DNA of 64,000 nt from contig URZO01000006.1 in NCBI GenBank assembly GCA_900552465.1, positions 1 through 64,000 on the forward strand, read 5' to 3'. Shown piece by piece: positions 52,080 through 60,348 of this stretch (positions are counted from its first letter, which is position 1; every line of letters begins with the position of its first letter). The notes under the pieces are model-generated. The model was not told where the DNA came from, did not search any database, and saw nothing but the letters and a program-made list of their open reading frames with translations. The position numbers were made by a program, and so were the translations under genes. This stretch comes from an uncultured Parabacteroides sp. (lineage in GTDB: Bacteria > Bacteroidota > Bacteroidia > Bacteroidales > Tannerellaceae).

Positions 52080-54161
52080 TTAATTATCTAAAACTAAACG
52101 GAATCCTACTGTATTAGAATAGCTCCCCGTCGGCTGCATTGAACTTCGTCCTATTGTAGATCCAGTGCCCCATCCTCTTATCACTTTTTCTGTCCCAGTT
52201 GACGGCCCTTGTGGGTTGTTTGTGTTAGAAATTACTAATGGATAAGAATACCAGTCCAAACAAAATTCTCCTACATTCCCAGTCATGTCATAAAGACCTA
52301 ATTCATTCGGTTGTTTTTGACCTACAAATACTGTTGTTTGTGCTTGTGCATATTTGACAAGCCAACCAACTTCATTAAAATAATTACTACCACTGTAAAT
52401 GTAACCCTTACTTTTATTTCCACCACGAGCAGCATATTCCCATTCAGCTTCTGTTGGTAAACGATATTTTTTCCTTGTAAGATTGTTTATTTCTTCAATA
52501 AACTCTAAGGTTTCTGCCCATGAAATGTTCGTGACAGGTAAATTATCTCCTTGGAAATCAGAATTATTATATCCCATTACATCAAACCATTGTTTTTGAG
52601 TGATTTCATATTTTCCTATATAAAAACTGTTTAAAGAAACAGATGAAAGATTATTGAAAACAAAGTTACCTCCATCAACTTTGATCATTTCTATATCTGG
52701 AACTATTTTTTTGGATGACGTTTTATATTTATACTGTACTATTATTTTAGAGGCATTATATTGACCTGAGCTAATATTTAATATGGCTATTCTGTCTTTT
52801 GAAGTATAGTTATAAGTCATATCAATCTGACATTCTTCATTAGAATGACCAGATTCTTTAATAAGAGTACACCAATCTTCATCACACGAAGCAATCCAGT
52901 CCCCAGGACTTGTAATTTTAAACCAATATCGCCATACTTGGAAAATACCAATTGATACATCGCAAAAATCTGAAATTGGATTATTTTTCATGTCTTGTAT
53001 TATTATATGCTGTTTTGTTCCCGTACTCTCTTGTATCGTTAATGTAGCAATTCGGTGTTTAGAACTATTGTTTTCTTTTACAGAATAGTAGATTATACCA
53101 TTGCCATATCCCGATGTCGTTTGAACAGTACACCAATCCTGATCTGAAGTGACAGACCATGCGGAGTTGGAACTTATTGTGAAATAGCAAGATTGATTCC
53201 CTTCTGGTATAATTTTATGTGCTAATGTAGAAAGAGTAAATTGTCCTTCTGGGTTTAAGTTGGCTAATTGTTCTAATTTAATAGATTCTGTTTTATTTAA
53301 ATATTGTATTTGTATAGTCGTAATTCGCTTATCTTCTAAATTATTTTTTTCTATTGATACTTTGATTTCCGCGTTATCTATCCCTGATGTCGGAGTTATT
53401 GTACACCAATTCTGGTCACAAGAAACTTTCCACTCAACATTTTTAGCTTCTATCTCAAATTGATAAGTTCCTCCCTCAGCCGCAGCTTCAATCGTTGTTG
53501 TTGATACTTTTAAGTATTGTTCATCTGTTTGGAATGATTTTATCTCTCCATAACTGATTGTACCATTTTTATATTTGATGTATGCTTTGTGGTAATAAAC
53601 GGTACCAGGATCTAATTCTTTAACTTCAAAACTCATATTGTTTCCTGTTACATTTGAGTTAGATGCAGTCAAGATGTTTTCTTTGCACAATTCATCTGTT
53701 GTATAAATAACGCCTACTTCACTAATATTTGTCCCACTAAACGATATTGGAAGGACTGCACTTTCGAATGTAATACCTGTCGCATCTCCTGTTGTGACAG
53801 AGGGGAACTTAGTTATGAAATTCTTTGTTTCACTGGATATTTTATTCCCTGTCTTATCCTCAGCAAAGACTTTATAAAAATATTCCGTCCCTTGTTCGAG
53901 ATCTTTTAGTTGAATAGATATTTCTCCATTTGCTTTTTCTGCATATTGCATTTGAGCATTAGACAATTCTTGCTCTGTTCCATACATGACTCCTGCTTTA
54001 TGAGCATTTCCGGTTATGGAAAATTGGATATCAGAAGTGGTATAGTCTATTGAGCTACTTTTTATATTCTCAATAGCTATTACAGTGGAGGGGACAGGGT
54101 CACTTTCACAGCTCATACAGAGGAATAAGTATAATAGTATAGTTAGATATTGTATTTTCAT
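52080..54161 (-). CDS. BACON-repeat lipoprotein with C-terminal FGE-fold domain
   Basis: A 693-residue lipoprotein (lipobox MSC near residue 18). Two fibronectin-like repeats (about 25-210) are followed by three BACON domains (about 215-480), each with a Trp-Cys motif such as SCDQNWC, TSDQDWC and SCDEDWC. Residues 490-690 are a formylglycine-generating-enzyme fold: VDGGNFVFNN, YRLPTEAEWEYAARGG and GNVGEFCLDWYS. The usual catalytic Cys pair of FGE is replaced (IGRSSMQPTGSYSNTVGFRLV), so it is probably a non-catalytic binding module. Predicted to be surface exposed. It sits 2 bp upstream of the caspase gene. Confidence 0.85.
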   Translation of the reverse strand: MKIQYLTILLYLFLCMSCESDPVPSTVIAIENIKSSSIDYTTSDIQFSITGNAHKAGVMYGTEQELSNAQMQYAEKANGEISIQLKDLEQGTEYFYKVFAEDKTGNKISSETKNFITKFPSVTTGDATGITFESAVLPISFSGTNISEVGVIYTTDELCKENILTASNSNVTGNNMSFEVKELDPGTVYYHKAYIKYKNGTISYGEIKSFQTDEQYLKVSTTTIEAAAEGGTYQFEIEAKNVEWKVSCDQNWCTITPTSGIDNAEIKVSIEKNNLEDKRITTIQIQYLNKTESIKLEQLANLNPEGQFTLSTLAHKIIPEGNQSCYFTISSNSAWSVTSDQDWCTVQTTSGYGNGIIYYSVKENNSSKHRIATLTIQESTGTKQHIIIQDMKNNPISDFCDVSIGIFQVWRYWFKITSPGDWIASCDEDWCTLIKESGHSNEECQIDMTYNYTSKDRIAILNISSGQYNASKIIVQYKYKTSSKKIVPDIEMIKVDGGNFVFNNLSSVSLNSFYIGKYEITQKQWFDVMGYNNSDFQGDNLPVTNISWAETLEFIEEINNLTRKKYRLPTEAEWEYAARGGNKSKGYIYSGSNYFNEVGWLVKYAQAQTTVFVGQKQPNELGLYDMTGNVGEFCLDWYSYPLVISNTNNPQGPSTGTEKVIRGWGTGSTIGRSSMQPTGSYSNTVGFRLVLDN

Positions 54162-54173
54162 AATAAATAAATT

Positions 54174-56567
54174 TTATTTGTAATACACTGTTGCGTTACC
54201 AATAGAATATGTTTTGAATTCTTGTCCGGATTTGATATATAATGATAATCCATCCATACCAGAACATTGCAAAGACGTTATTTTAGTATTATTAGATATA
54301 TCTAATGTAGATAAACTGTTATATCCGCAAGATAATATTTCTAACTTTATATTTTGTGTTAAATTAATATTTGAGATTTTGTTCCAGTCACATTGTAATA
54401 TTGTTAACTCTTTATTATTAGATAAATCCAAAGATTGTATTTGATTAGAATCACATGATATATTTGTAAAACGAACATTGTTGTGTGTGTCTAATGATGT
54501 TAATTTATTTGCATAACAATATATCATTCTCAAATTGGGACATTGACTAATATCTAAATGTGTTAACTCATTCCTTGCACACCATATTTCTTGCAAATTT
54601 GGATTTGATCCTAAGTTCAGAGATGCTAATTGATTAAAGTCACAAACTAACGAACGTAATTTTGTGTTTTTACTAACATCTAATGATGTTATTTTATTTC
54701 CCGGGCAATATATTTTCAATACAGAAGTAAAGTGTTCTATCCCTTGTAAAGAATTAATACTCATTGTATCACACCATATACTCGTAACTATTGACGCTTC
54801 TTCCTCTGATATCTCTCCATCCTTATCTGTGTCAAATTTTTCAATCAAATACGCCTTGAAATTAGCATCCGGTATATTAATTATAGCAACCTCAACTTTC
54901 CCCTCTTGTGTCACCGTAACCGTCTTAGATAGATTGCCCGCATTTACAGTCATCATTGCTGTTCTTGTCTGCGACTGCGTATTTGCAGCAATTGAGCACG
55001 TGATTGTTTTATTGCCACTTCCGGAGGTTACAGAAGGAGTACACCACGTCTGATTGGATGAGATAGTCCAATTCGTATTACATGAAATGCTGAAACTCGA
55101 CGTCTGATCGCCTGCCGTTACAGATAAAGATTCAGGGGATACGGATAAGTTGGGGGCTATTTCTGTTTGTCCTTCTTGAGTTACTGTTATTTGAATCAAT
55201 GATGAACTTGTTTTTATATTGACAATAGCTGTTCGCCCTTGAGTGGATGTATTGGCCGTTATAGTAAAAGAAATCGTTTGATTATTGGAACCGGATGTTG
55301 TTGCGAAGTTGCACCAGGATTGATCGGATGTAATAGCCCAGTTCGTGTTACTTGTGATCGAAAATTCACCGTGTCCTGCTTCCGGACCAAATATAAAGGA
55401 ATCTTTTGATACAGCTAATGCCTGATTTGTTCCTGATTGGGTTACTGTTATTTTCTGAATCAGATTTCTGGCTTTTACAGTAATCGTTGCACTTCTTTCT
55501 TGAGTGGATGTGTTCTCTGAAACATCAAAAAAAACTGTTTGATTGTTAGATCCCGCTGCAATAGAGGGTACACACCAAGACTGGTCACAAGAAATTGTCC
55601 AGTTCATATTGCTTGTGACCGTGAAATTATATGTGTTTCTATTAGCATTGACTGCAAATGTATTGGTCGATACCGCCAATGTCGCTGATTTACTCTGCTG
55701 TATAACCGTTATCTTTTGAGTCAACGTTCCGGCTTTGATTGTTAAAGTTGCATTTCTTTCTTGTGATAACGTGTTTTCAGTCGTTGTGAAAGACAACGTG
55801 TTTTCTCCATTTCCGGATGATGACGACGGGACACACCAGGGCTGATCGGAGGAAATTGTCCAGGACAAGCTTGTATGAATGATAAAATTATATGATCCGC
55901 TTTCCGGGCTGACGGAAAAATAATTCGAGGAAACAGACAAATTCTCATCGCATCCTTTTTGATTGATTGTGATCTTTTGAACTTGGGTTCCGGCTGTGAC
56001 AGTTACTACTGCTTGCCTTGCAGATGTCGATGTATTCTCTTTTAGTTTGATGTTAATAGAATCCTTTTGAATACCGGCATCGGGTGAGACTTCACACCAA
56101 CTTTGATCGGAAGACGTGCGCCAATCTGCGTTACTTCGAACTTCGACCTTGTAGATACTCTCTTTGTCACTCGCCTCTATATTATTGACAGAAGTAGATA
56201 ATAGCACTTGTTCAGTCATAAACGATTTGGTTATTCCATAAATACTGTTTGACTTGCCGGAAGCGTAAGCTTTATAAAAATATTTAGTCCCGGCAGACAG
56301 GTTGGATAGTTGGAAATTGAATTCCGTACCAGTGATTTCCTGTGTGGAACTTTTATTTACAGTGCTGGAATTGAATAGAGAATCCGTGCTGCAAAAGACA
56401 CCTATTTCATTAATAATGTCGTTTTTGTCCATTGAGACCTGGATCGACGCACTGTTAGTCGTGATGTTAGTAGCATTGCCCGTAGAAACGGCAATTTGCA
56501 TAGGCGTAGGTTCGTCTTCGCATCCCCATAACAGTAATAGACTGAAAATGTATAAAATCTGTTTCAT
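54174..56567 (-). CDS. Lipoprotein with five BACON domains, EF-hand and leucine-rich repeats
   Basis: From ATG 56567 the protein has 797 residues with lipobox LLWGC near 15. One fibronectin-like repeat (about 20-120) is followed by five BACON domains (about 125-550), recognisable by SSDQSWC, SSDQPWC, SCDQSWC, TSDQSWC and SSNQTWC. An EF-hand-like loop FDTDKDGEISEEEA follows. Then about seven 21-22-residue leucine-rich repeats with Cys (LRSLVCDFNQLASLN, LQEIWCARNELTHLD, LTILQCDWNKISNIN). BACON domains are linked to carbohydrate or protein binding in Bacteroidetes. A likely surface-displayed adhesive component of the caspase cluster. Confidence 0.85.
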   Translation of the reverse strand: MKQILYIFSLLLLWGCEDEPTPMQIAVSTGNATNITTNSASIQVSMDKNDIINEIGVFCSTDSLFNSSTVNKSSTQEITGTEFNFQLSNLSAGTKYFYKAYASGKSNSIYGITKSFMTEQVLLSTSVNNIEASDKESIYKVEVRSNADWRTSSDQSWCEVSPDAGIQKDSINIKLKENTSTSARQAVVTVTAGTQVQKITINQKGCDENLSVSSNYFSVSPESGSYNFIIHTSLSWTISSDQPWCVPSSSSGNGENTLSFTTTENTLSQERNATLTIKAGTLTQKITVIQQSKSATLAVSTNTFAVNANRNTYNFTVTSNMNWTISCDQSWCVPSIAAGSNNQTVFFDVSENTSTQERSATITVKARNLIQKITVTQSGTNQALAVSKDSFIFGPEAGHGEFSITSNTNWAITSDQSWCNFATTSGSNNQTISFTITANTSTQGRTAIVNIKTSSSLIQITVTQEGQTEIAPNLSVSPESLSVTAGDQTSSFSISCNTNWTISSNQTWCTPSVTSGSGNKTITCSIAANTQSQTRTAMMTVNAGNLSKTVTVTQEGKVEVAIINIPDANFKAYLIEKFDTDKDGEISEEEASIVTSIWCDTMSINSLQGIEHFTSVLKIYCPGNKITSLDVSKNTKLRSLVCDFNQLASLNLGSNPNLQEIWCARNELTHLDISQCPNLRMIYCYANKLTSLDTHNNVRFTNISCDSNQIQSLDLSNNKELTILQCDWNKISNINLTQNIKLEILSCGYNSLSTLDISNNTKITSLQCSGMDGLSLYIKSGQEFKTYSIGNATVYYK

Positions 56568-56580
56568 CTTTGTTATTCTA

Positions 56581-57438
56581 TTAAAACATGATACCAATTG
56601 AAATATTCCCTTCTCCGTTTTTATGTCCTTGCCCTATCAGGCAGTTAAAACCGCCGCCGACAGTAAGCATCTTTATTTTGAACAGAACTCCCAGCTCCGG
56701 ATCGATACCGGAATAGGTCCCACTCTGTATTTCGATGTTCTCGTTATTGATCGTTTCCCATTGCAACCATTTATTACCATATCCGATACCGGCATATATA
56801 CAGATGTATGGATGAAGTTGGCCGATCGCTCCTGCGTATGCAGAAAAACGGCCTTTCTTTGAGTTACCGCTAAAAAAGGCATCATCCACATCCCCTTTTG
56901 TCGCGTTTTTATCTTTACTCCCAAAAGCCGATTTAACTTTCACATAGCCTCCCCATTTTTTCACGTATCCCAACATAAGTGAGTAAGACATTGTATTTCC
57001 GAAAGAGCACCCCGGTAAAACCATAAAACTGCCTCTTGGCGTTTTGACTTTCGCCTCTTGGGGTATCGACTTTCGAGAAGGTTCTGCAGGAACAATCTCT
57101 TCTTGCTTGGAAATTGTCGATATGGAAGAAGGATGCAGGATGATTTTAAAAATGAAATTTCCCATGATTACATCATCCTTCAGGCAGTTCCAGTAAATTG
57201 TTTTCTTTCCGCTCGCCTGGTTCGTGATGTCGCCTTGTATTGTCTTACATTCGTTCCAGGTAAGTCCGTTGTTGTCTGAATATTGCAATAGCAGGGAGCA
57301 GAAAACCGGAGTTTCCAGCATACAGTTTACAATGATTGTGTCGTTGTTTGCCGTAGCGACTACCTCCTGTACCTGTTGTGCTTTTGTCGCTGAAAGATGT
57401 AATAGTCCGAATAATAGTATAAAAATGAAGCGCTTCAT
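56581..57438 (-). CDS. Outer membrane protein with C-terminal beta-barrel-like region
   Basis: A 285-residue protein with a signal peptide ending near TKAQ. Residues 25-115 are an Ig-like or carbohydrate-binding-like region (LLLQYSDNNGLTWNECKTIQGD). A proline/Lys-rich linker (KSIPQEAKVKTPRG) leads to Gly/aromatic strands ending in GNISIGIMF, consistent with a small barrel. It could display or anchor the neighbouring lipoproteins, which is inference. It follows the anti-sigma gene by 7 bp. Confidence 0.72.
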   Translation of the reverse strand: MKRFIFILLFGLLHLSATKAQQVQEVVATANNDTIIVNCMLETPVFCSLLLQYSDNNGLTWNECKTIQGDITNQASGKKTIYWNCLKDDVIMGNFIFKIILHPSSISTISKQEEIVPAEPSRKSIPQEAKVKTPRGSFMVLPGCSFGNTMSYSLMLGYVKKWGGYVKVKSAFGSKDKNATKGDVDDAFFSGNSKKGRFSAYAGAIGQLHPYICIYAGIGYGNKWLQWETINNENIEIQSGTYSGIDPELGVLFKIKMLTVGGGFNCLIGQGHKNGEGNISIGIMF

Positions 57439-57445
57439 AATTTAG

Positions 57446-58063
57446 TTATTTGTTAGAAAAAAGGATTTGTCCGGAATAGGACTGTTCGTCAACAGTCAAA
57501 TCCCAGGTTATATATGGATAAGGACTAAGTGTCGTTACAGGTAAAGAATATTCCATTCCGTTTCCTTTGACATCAAACAGAGTCGTGTCCTCATATTGCA
57601 CTTTCAAATGGAAAGAGCATGAGGAATCCCATTTAAATAAAACCGGTTGGCTGTGTTTTATTTTGACTGTATCTTGGTCTGGGAACAATAATTTTATGTC
57701 GGCCTTACCATTTGATGCACGATTCCGGTATTCGATAGAGGTCGGATATAAACCTTTCTCTGTCTGTTGTCTTTCATGCCGAAAAATTGATATTCCAATT
57801 AATAGTAATAAACAGGCACCAACGGATAACCAGTATTTCAGGTGACGTATACGAACTGTTCCATTTGTGACGGAAGGAGTCTTTATATAATAAAGATCCT
57901 CTCCACCTACGATTGAAGCAAGTCTGCGGATTTCCGTCATGTAGCTACGGCAAGCTTCGCAGTGGATCAAATGTTCCTGAAAGAGCGTTTCCTCCTCTTC
58001 TGTCATTTGATTCAAGAGGTATCGTTCCACTTGCTTTTTATTGCATATATTTTTGTTGTCCAT
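57446..58063 (-). CDS. Zinc-finger membrane anti-sigma factor
   Basis: A 205-residue protein. The N-terminal ~50 residues have the zf-HC2 (ZAS) signature: FQEHLIHCEACRSYM, with H-x3-C-x2-C. A single membrane helix follows (about 86-103, LSVGACLLLLIGISIF). The C-terminal ~100 residues are periplasmic and beta-rich, possibly a sensor. Such proteins sequester a partner sigma factor at the membrane until signalled. The gene upstream, a putative sigma factor, is its likely partner. Confidence 0.85.
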   Translation of the reverse strand: MDNKNICNKKQVERYLLNQMTEEEETLFQEHLIHCEACRSYMTEIRRLASIVGGEDLYYIKTPSVTNGTVRIRHLKYWLSVGACLLLLIGISIFRHERQQTEKGLYPTSIEYRNRASNGKADIKLLFPDQDTVKIKHSQPVLFKWDSSCSFHLKVQYEDTTLFDVKGNGMEYSLPVTTLSPYPYITWDLTVDEQSYSGQILFSNK

Positions 58064-58112
58064 AATATTTTGTTGTTTTATCTATTATCTGGGAGGTAAG
58101 CTGAATGTGACA

Positions 58113-59255
58113 TTATTCCTGTTCTTTTTTTATTTTGATAAAACGTTCTTGTAATGTTTTCCGGGTCCGTTCATATTCTTTTCTTGTCTTGACTACTATT
58201 TTGGAAAAATCGGAAGAGTCCGGATTCATATTGTACTTTTCCTCTACAATCTTGTTATAGCATTGTCCTTTTATAACTTTCCTGAGCAAAACATCCACTT
58301 TATCTTCTATTCCATATGTCAGAGAGTGGTAAAAAGGATGTTTCGGATTTAATAGAATGATTGCAATGGCATAGGCCACTTCATAAGCATTATGGATATC
58401 TACGTCAACAAGAGAATGAAAAGGTTTTTCTTCTTCTTTTTCATCTTGCACTTCCTGCTCCAAATAGGGGAACTGGTCGAGCGGTTCTTCCTTAACGGCA
58501 TACTTGGTTCTTTGATTTTGCAGGCGGTAATTGCATATTTGGATAATGTAGTTTCTGAAATCAGTACCGTTTTTAAAGGAAAGCGTATTATTACATTCCT
58601 GTAGTTTCGATTGCAGAACTTCATAAGTGTCACTCCATGCCGAATCCTTTATCAGCTCGATTTGTTCCGTTTGCTGTGGGGCGAATAGCGCATGTCGTGC
58701 TGCAATATTAATGATTTCTTTAATGTATGAACAAGTTGCTTCCCAAAACGAAGATATGTTTTTCTTCAGATAATCGATGTATTGATCAATCTCTAAAGGA
58801 TATTGCCTGTCTATATGCTTCTGAAAAAAGGCATTAACGGATGTGGGGTTATCGAATGTCTCCTTGCATGAGCAGAATCGGCAATAGTAATCTTCAAATA
58901 TTTCAGACGGGAAAAACCATCCGATAGAAATTTTATTGTATTTCAATTCCTGGTCGAGTGGGGCATGATTTTTTTCTTTTTTACTTTTTAAATAAGACTT
59001 GGATATATGAGACAAATGCCTCTTCAGTTTCATATTTGATTTTTTCTGCTTGTCTATGAAATCTTGGTATTTGATGATCTCATTATAGAAGCAGTCTAAA
59101 AAATAAGTCTTGTTGAATACACTTCCCTTATATCGGAATAATGTTTGCTCTATCGCCTTCGACAGATTTTTTGTGGCACCAATGAATGTTAATTGATGTC
59201 TTTCTTCTTCCTTTAATAGTATTTCTCTTTTCAGGAGCAGGTTCTCATTTGTCAT
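58113..59255 (-). CDS. Putative divergent sigma-70-like factor
   Basis: From ATG 59255 the protein has 380 residues. The long N-terminal part (1-220) is helical and basic and matches no family I know. A middle segment SAWSDTYEVLQSKLQECNN...FRNYIIQICNYRLQNQRTK is reminiscent of sigma region 2, and the C-terminus with KVIKGQCYNKIVEEKYNM...RKEYERTRKTLQERF looks like region 4 HTH. The adjacent ZAS anti-sigma gene supports the assignment. If right, this controls the caspase/BACON operon. An in-frame start at 59348 lies in a palindromic leader and is rejected. Confidence 0.6.
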   Translation of the reverse strand: MTNENLLLKREILLKEEERHQLTFIGATKNLSKAIEQTLFRYKGSVFNKTYFLDCFYNEIIKYQDFIDKQKKSNMKLKRHLSHISKSYLKSKKEKNHAPLDQELKYNKISIGWFFPSEIFEDYYCRFCSCKETFDNPTSVNAFFQKHIDRQYPLEIDQYIDYLKKNISSFWEATCSYIKEIINIAARHALFAPQQTEQIELIKDSAWSDTYEVLQSKLQECNNTLSFKNGTDFRNYIIQICNYRLQNQRTKYAVKEEPLDQFPYLEQEVQDEKEEEKPFHSLVDVDIHNAYEVAYAIAIILLNPKHPFYHSLTYGIEDKVDVLLRKVIKGQCYNKIVEEKYNMNPDSSDFSKIVVKTRKEYERTRKTLQERFIKIKKEQE

Positions 59256-59300
59256 TTTTTCAATTATTAAAAATAAAAAGCGTGGTACTGTCACTATTTT

Positions 59301-59411
59301 GTCTGTGAGGCTCTGGTAAGCCCTGACTACAAATAAGCAACAGCCCACGCCTATAGCGTGAGACCTTTTTGCTTTTCCCTGTAGTCACAAAATTTACCAG
59401 ATTTCACAGAC
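59301..59411. repeat. Palindromic element in leader of sigma-like operon (right copy of dispersed element)
   Basis: An interrupted stem is formed by GTCTGTGA (59301-59308) with TCACAGAC (59404-59411), TCTGGTAA (59312-59319) with TTACCAGA (59394-59401), and TGACTACA (59324-59331) with TGTAGTCA (59380-59387). Inside are ATAAGCAACAG (59333-59343) and a CACGC/GCGTG hairpin (59346-59350 with 59356-59360). The segment 59333-59411 is the counterpart of 47429-47509. It lies upstream of the sigma-like gene and probably in its untranslated leader. Confidence 0.78.
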
Positions 59412-59489
59412 TGGGATAAAGACGTAACGCCTCTTTACAATAATTTGATTTTTCTAATGTTATCAGGATCAGTTTTCACTAATCCGATA

Positions 59490-59497
59490 CAAAATTA
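59490..59497 (-). promoter_or_regulatory. Possible -7 box of sigma/anti-sigma/caspase cluster
   Basis: Minus-strand TAATTTTG matches TAnnTTTG. The transcript would have a leader of roughly 230 nt including the palindromic element. No -33 partner was seen, so this is weak. Confidence 0.35.
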
Positions 59498-59595
59498 CGG
59501 ATTTAACTTGAAAGATAAGGAATGAACTGCAGAAAAACGAAAGAAATACTGATTTTCTTTAGTTTTTCCCTATGATGTATCGTATATTTGATGCC

Positions 59596-59699
59596 GAAGA
59601 AATCTGTTCCCGACGTTGTCAAGAATATATACGACAATATCGGGAAAATACTCGACAACGTCAAGAATATATACGACGTTGTCGAAAATAGATTTCTTC
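59596..59699. repeat. 21-bp periodic array of GAC-N3-GTC motifs with flanking inverted ends
   Basis: Units begin at 59612, 59633, 59654 and 59675, exactly 21 bp apart. Their cores are GACGTTGTC, GACAATATC, GACAACGTC and GACGTTGTC; units 1 and 3 share the following 12 bases (AAGAATATATAC). GAAGAAATC at 59596-59604 and GATTTCTTC at 59691-59699 flank the array as inverted ends. The whole is a large imperfect palindrome about 34 bp before the HU-like gene. Half of the units also appear in an in-frame TTG-started extension, which I reject. Confidence 0.88.
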
Positions 59700-59732
59700 A
59701 GTATCAAATTCATCATTAATGCAATAGAAAAG

Positions 59733-60344
59733 ATGGGAAGAGTTAAGTTTGGAATCTATCAGATACCAGCAAAGAATGAGAAAGGCGGGAAGGAACAAAA
59801 AGTCTATGCGCGTCTAATTAGTAATGAGACGAAGAAGATGAGTGAGATATGTTCGTTTATTAACGAATGTTGCTCTGTTAATTCGGCTGATATAAAGGGC
59901 GTTTTGGATGCTTTGTCTAAATATATAGGGCGTGAATTGTCTTATGGTTCTTGTGTGGAGTTGGAGGGACTGGGTTATTTTTCTCCCTCCTTAAAAACGA
60001 CAAAAGCAGGAGTGAATGCAAAAGGTGTACCTCAGTACAGCGTGCGGGTGGACGGTGTGAATTTCCGTTGTTCTCAGGAGCTGAAGAAGATCGTACAGAA
60101 TGCCCGGCCGCAAAAGGTGAAGCGGACGAATGTCTCCAAGCTGGATTATGAAGGGCGTAAAGCTAAGATGCTGGAATATCTGGCTGCGCATCGTTCTATA
60201 AATCTGACGGATTATCAGGAGTTGGTAAGTTGTACTTATTATATGGCAAAGAACGACTTTAAGAAGTTTGAAGAAGAAGCCCTTATACAAAAAGAAGGAT
60301 ATAGAACCCACCGGGTCTATATCCTTGCTGAACAGTCTATGTAG
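59733..60344 (+). CDS. HU-like DNA-binding protein with C-terminal winged-helix-like extension
   Basis: From ATG 59733 the protein has 203 residues. Residues 1-125 resemble the HU/IHF-type domain variant of Bacteroidetes (KKMSEICSFINECCSVNSADIKGVLDALSKYIGRELSYG...VELEGLGYFSPSLKTTKAG). The C-terminal ~60 residues (RKAKMLEYLAAHRSINLTDYQELVSCTYYMAKNDFKKFEEEALI) look like a winged helix. Proteins of this kind bind and bend DNA. A 21-bp array of palindromes lies directly upstream, which might be its own binding site; this is a hypothesis. Confidence 0.83.
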   Translation: MGRVKFGIYQIPAKNEKGGKEQKVYARLISNETKKMSEICSFINECCSVNSADIKGVLDALSKYIGRELSYGSCVELEGLGYFSPSLKTTKAGVNAKGVPQYSVRVDGVNFRCSQELKKIVQNARPQKVKRTNVSKLDYEGRKAKMLEYLAAHRSINLTDYQELVSCTYYMAKNDFKKFEEEALIQKEGYRTHRVYILAEQSM

Positions 60345-60348
60345 GGAG

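Noticed and set aside
59616..59732. N-terminal extension of the HU-like gene
   Set aside because: It begins with TTG and translates the 21-bp repeats; ATG at 59733 opens the conserved domain.
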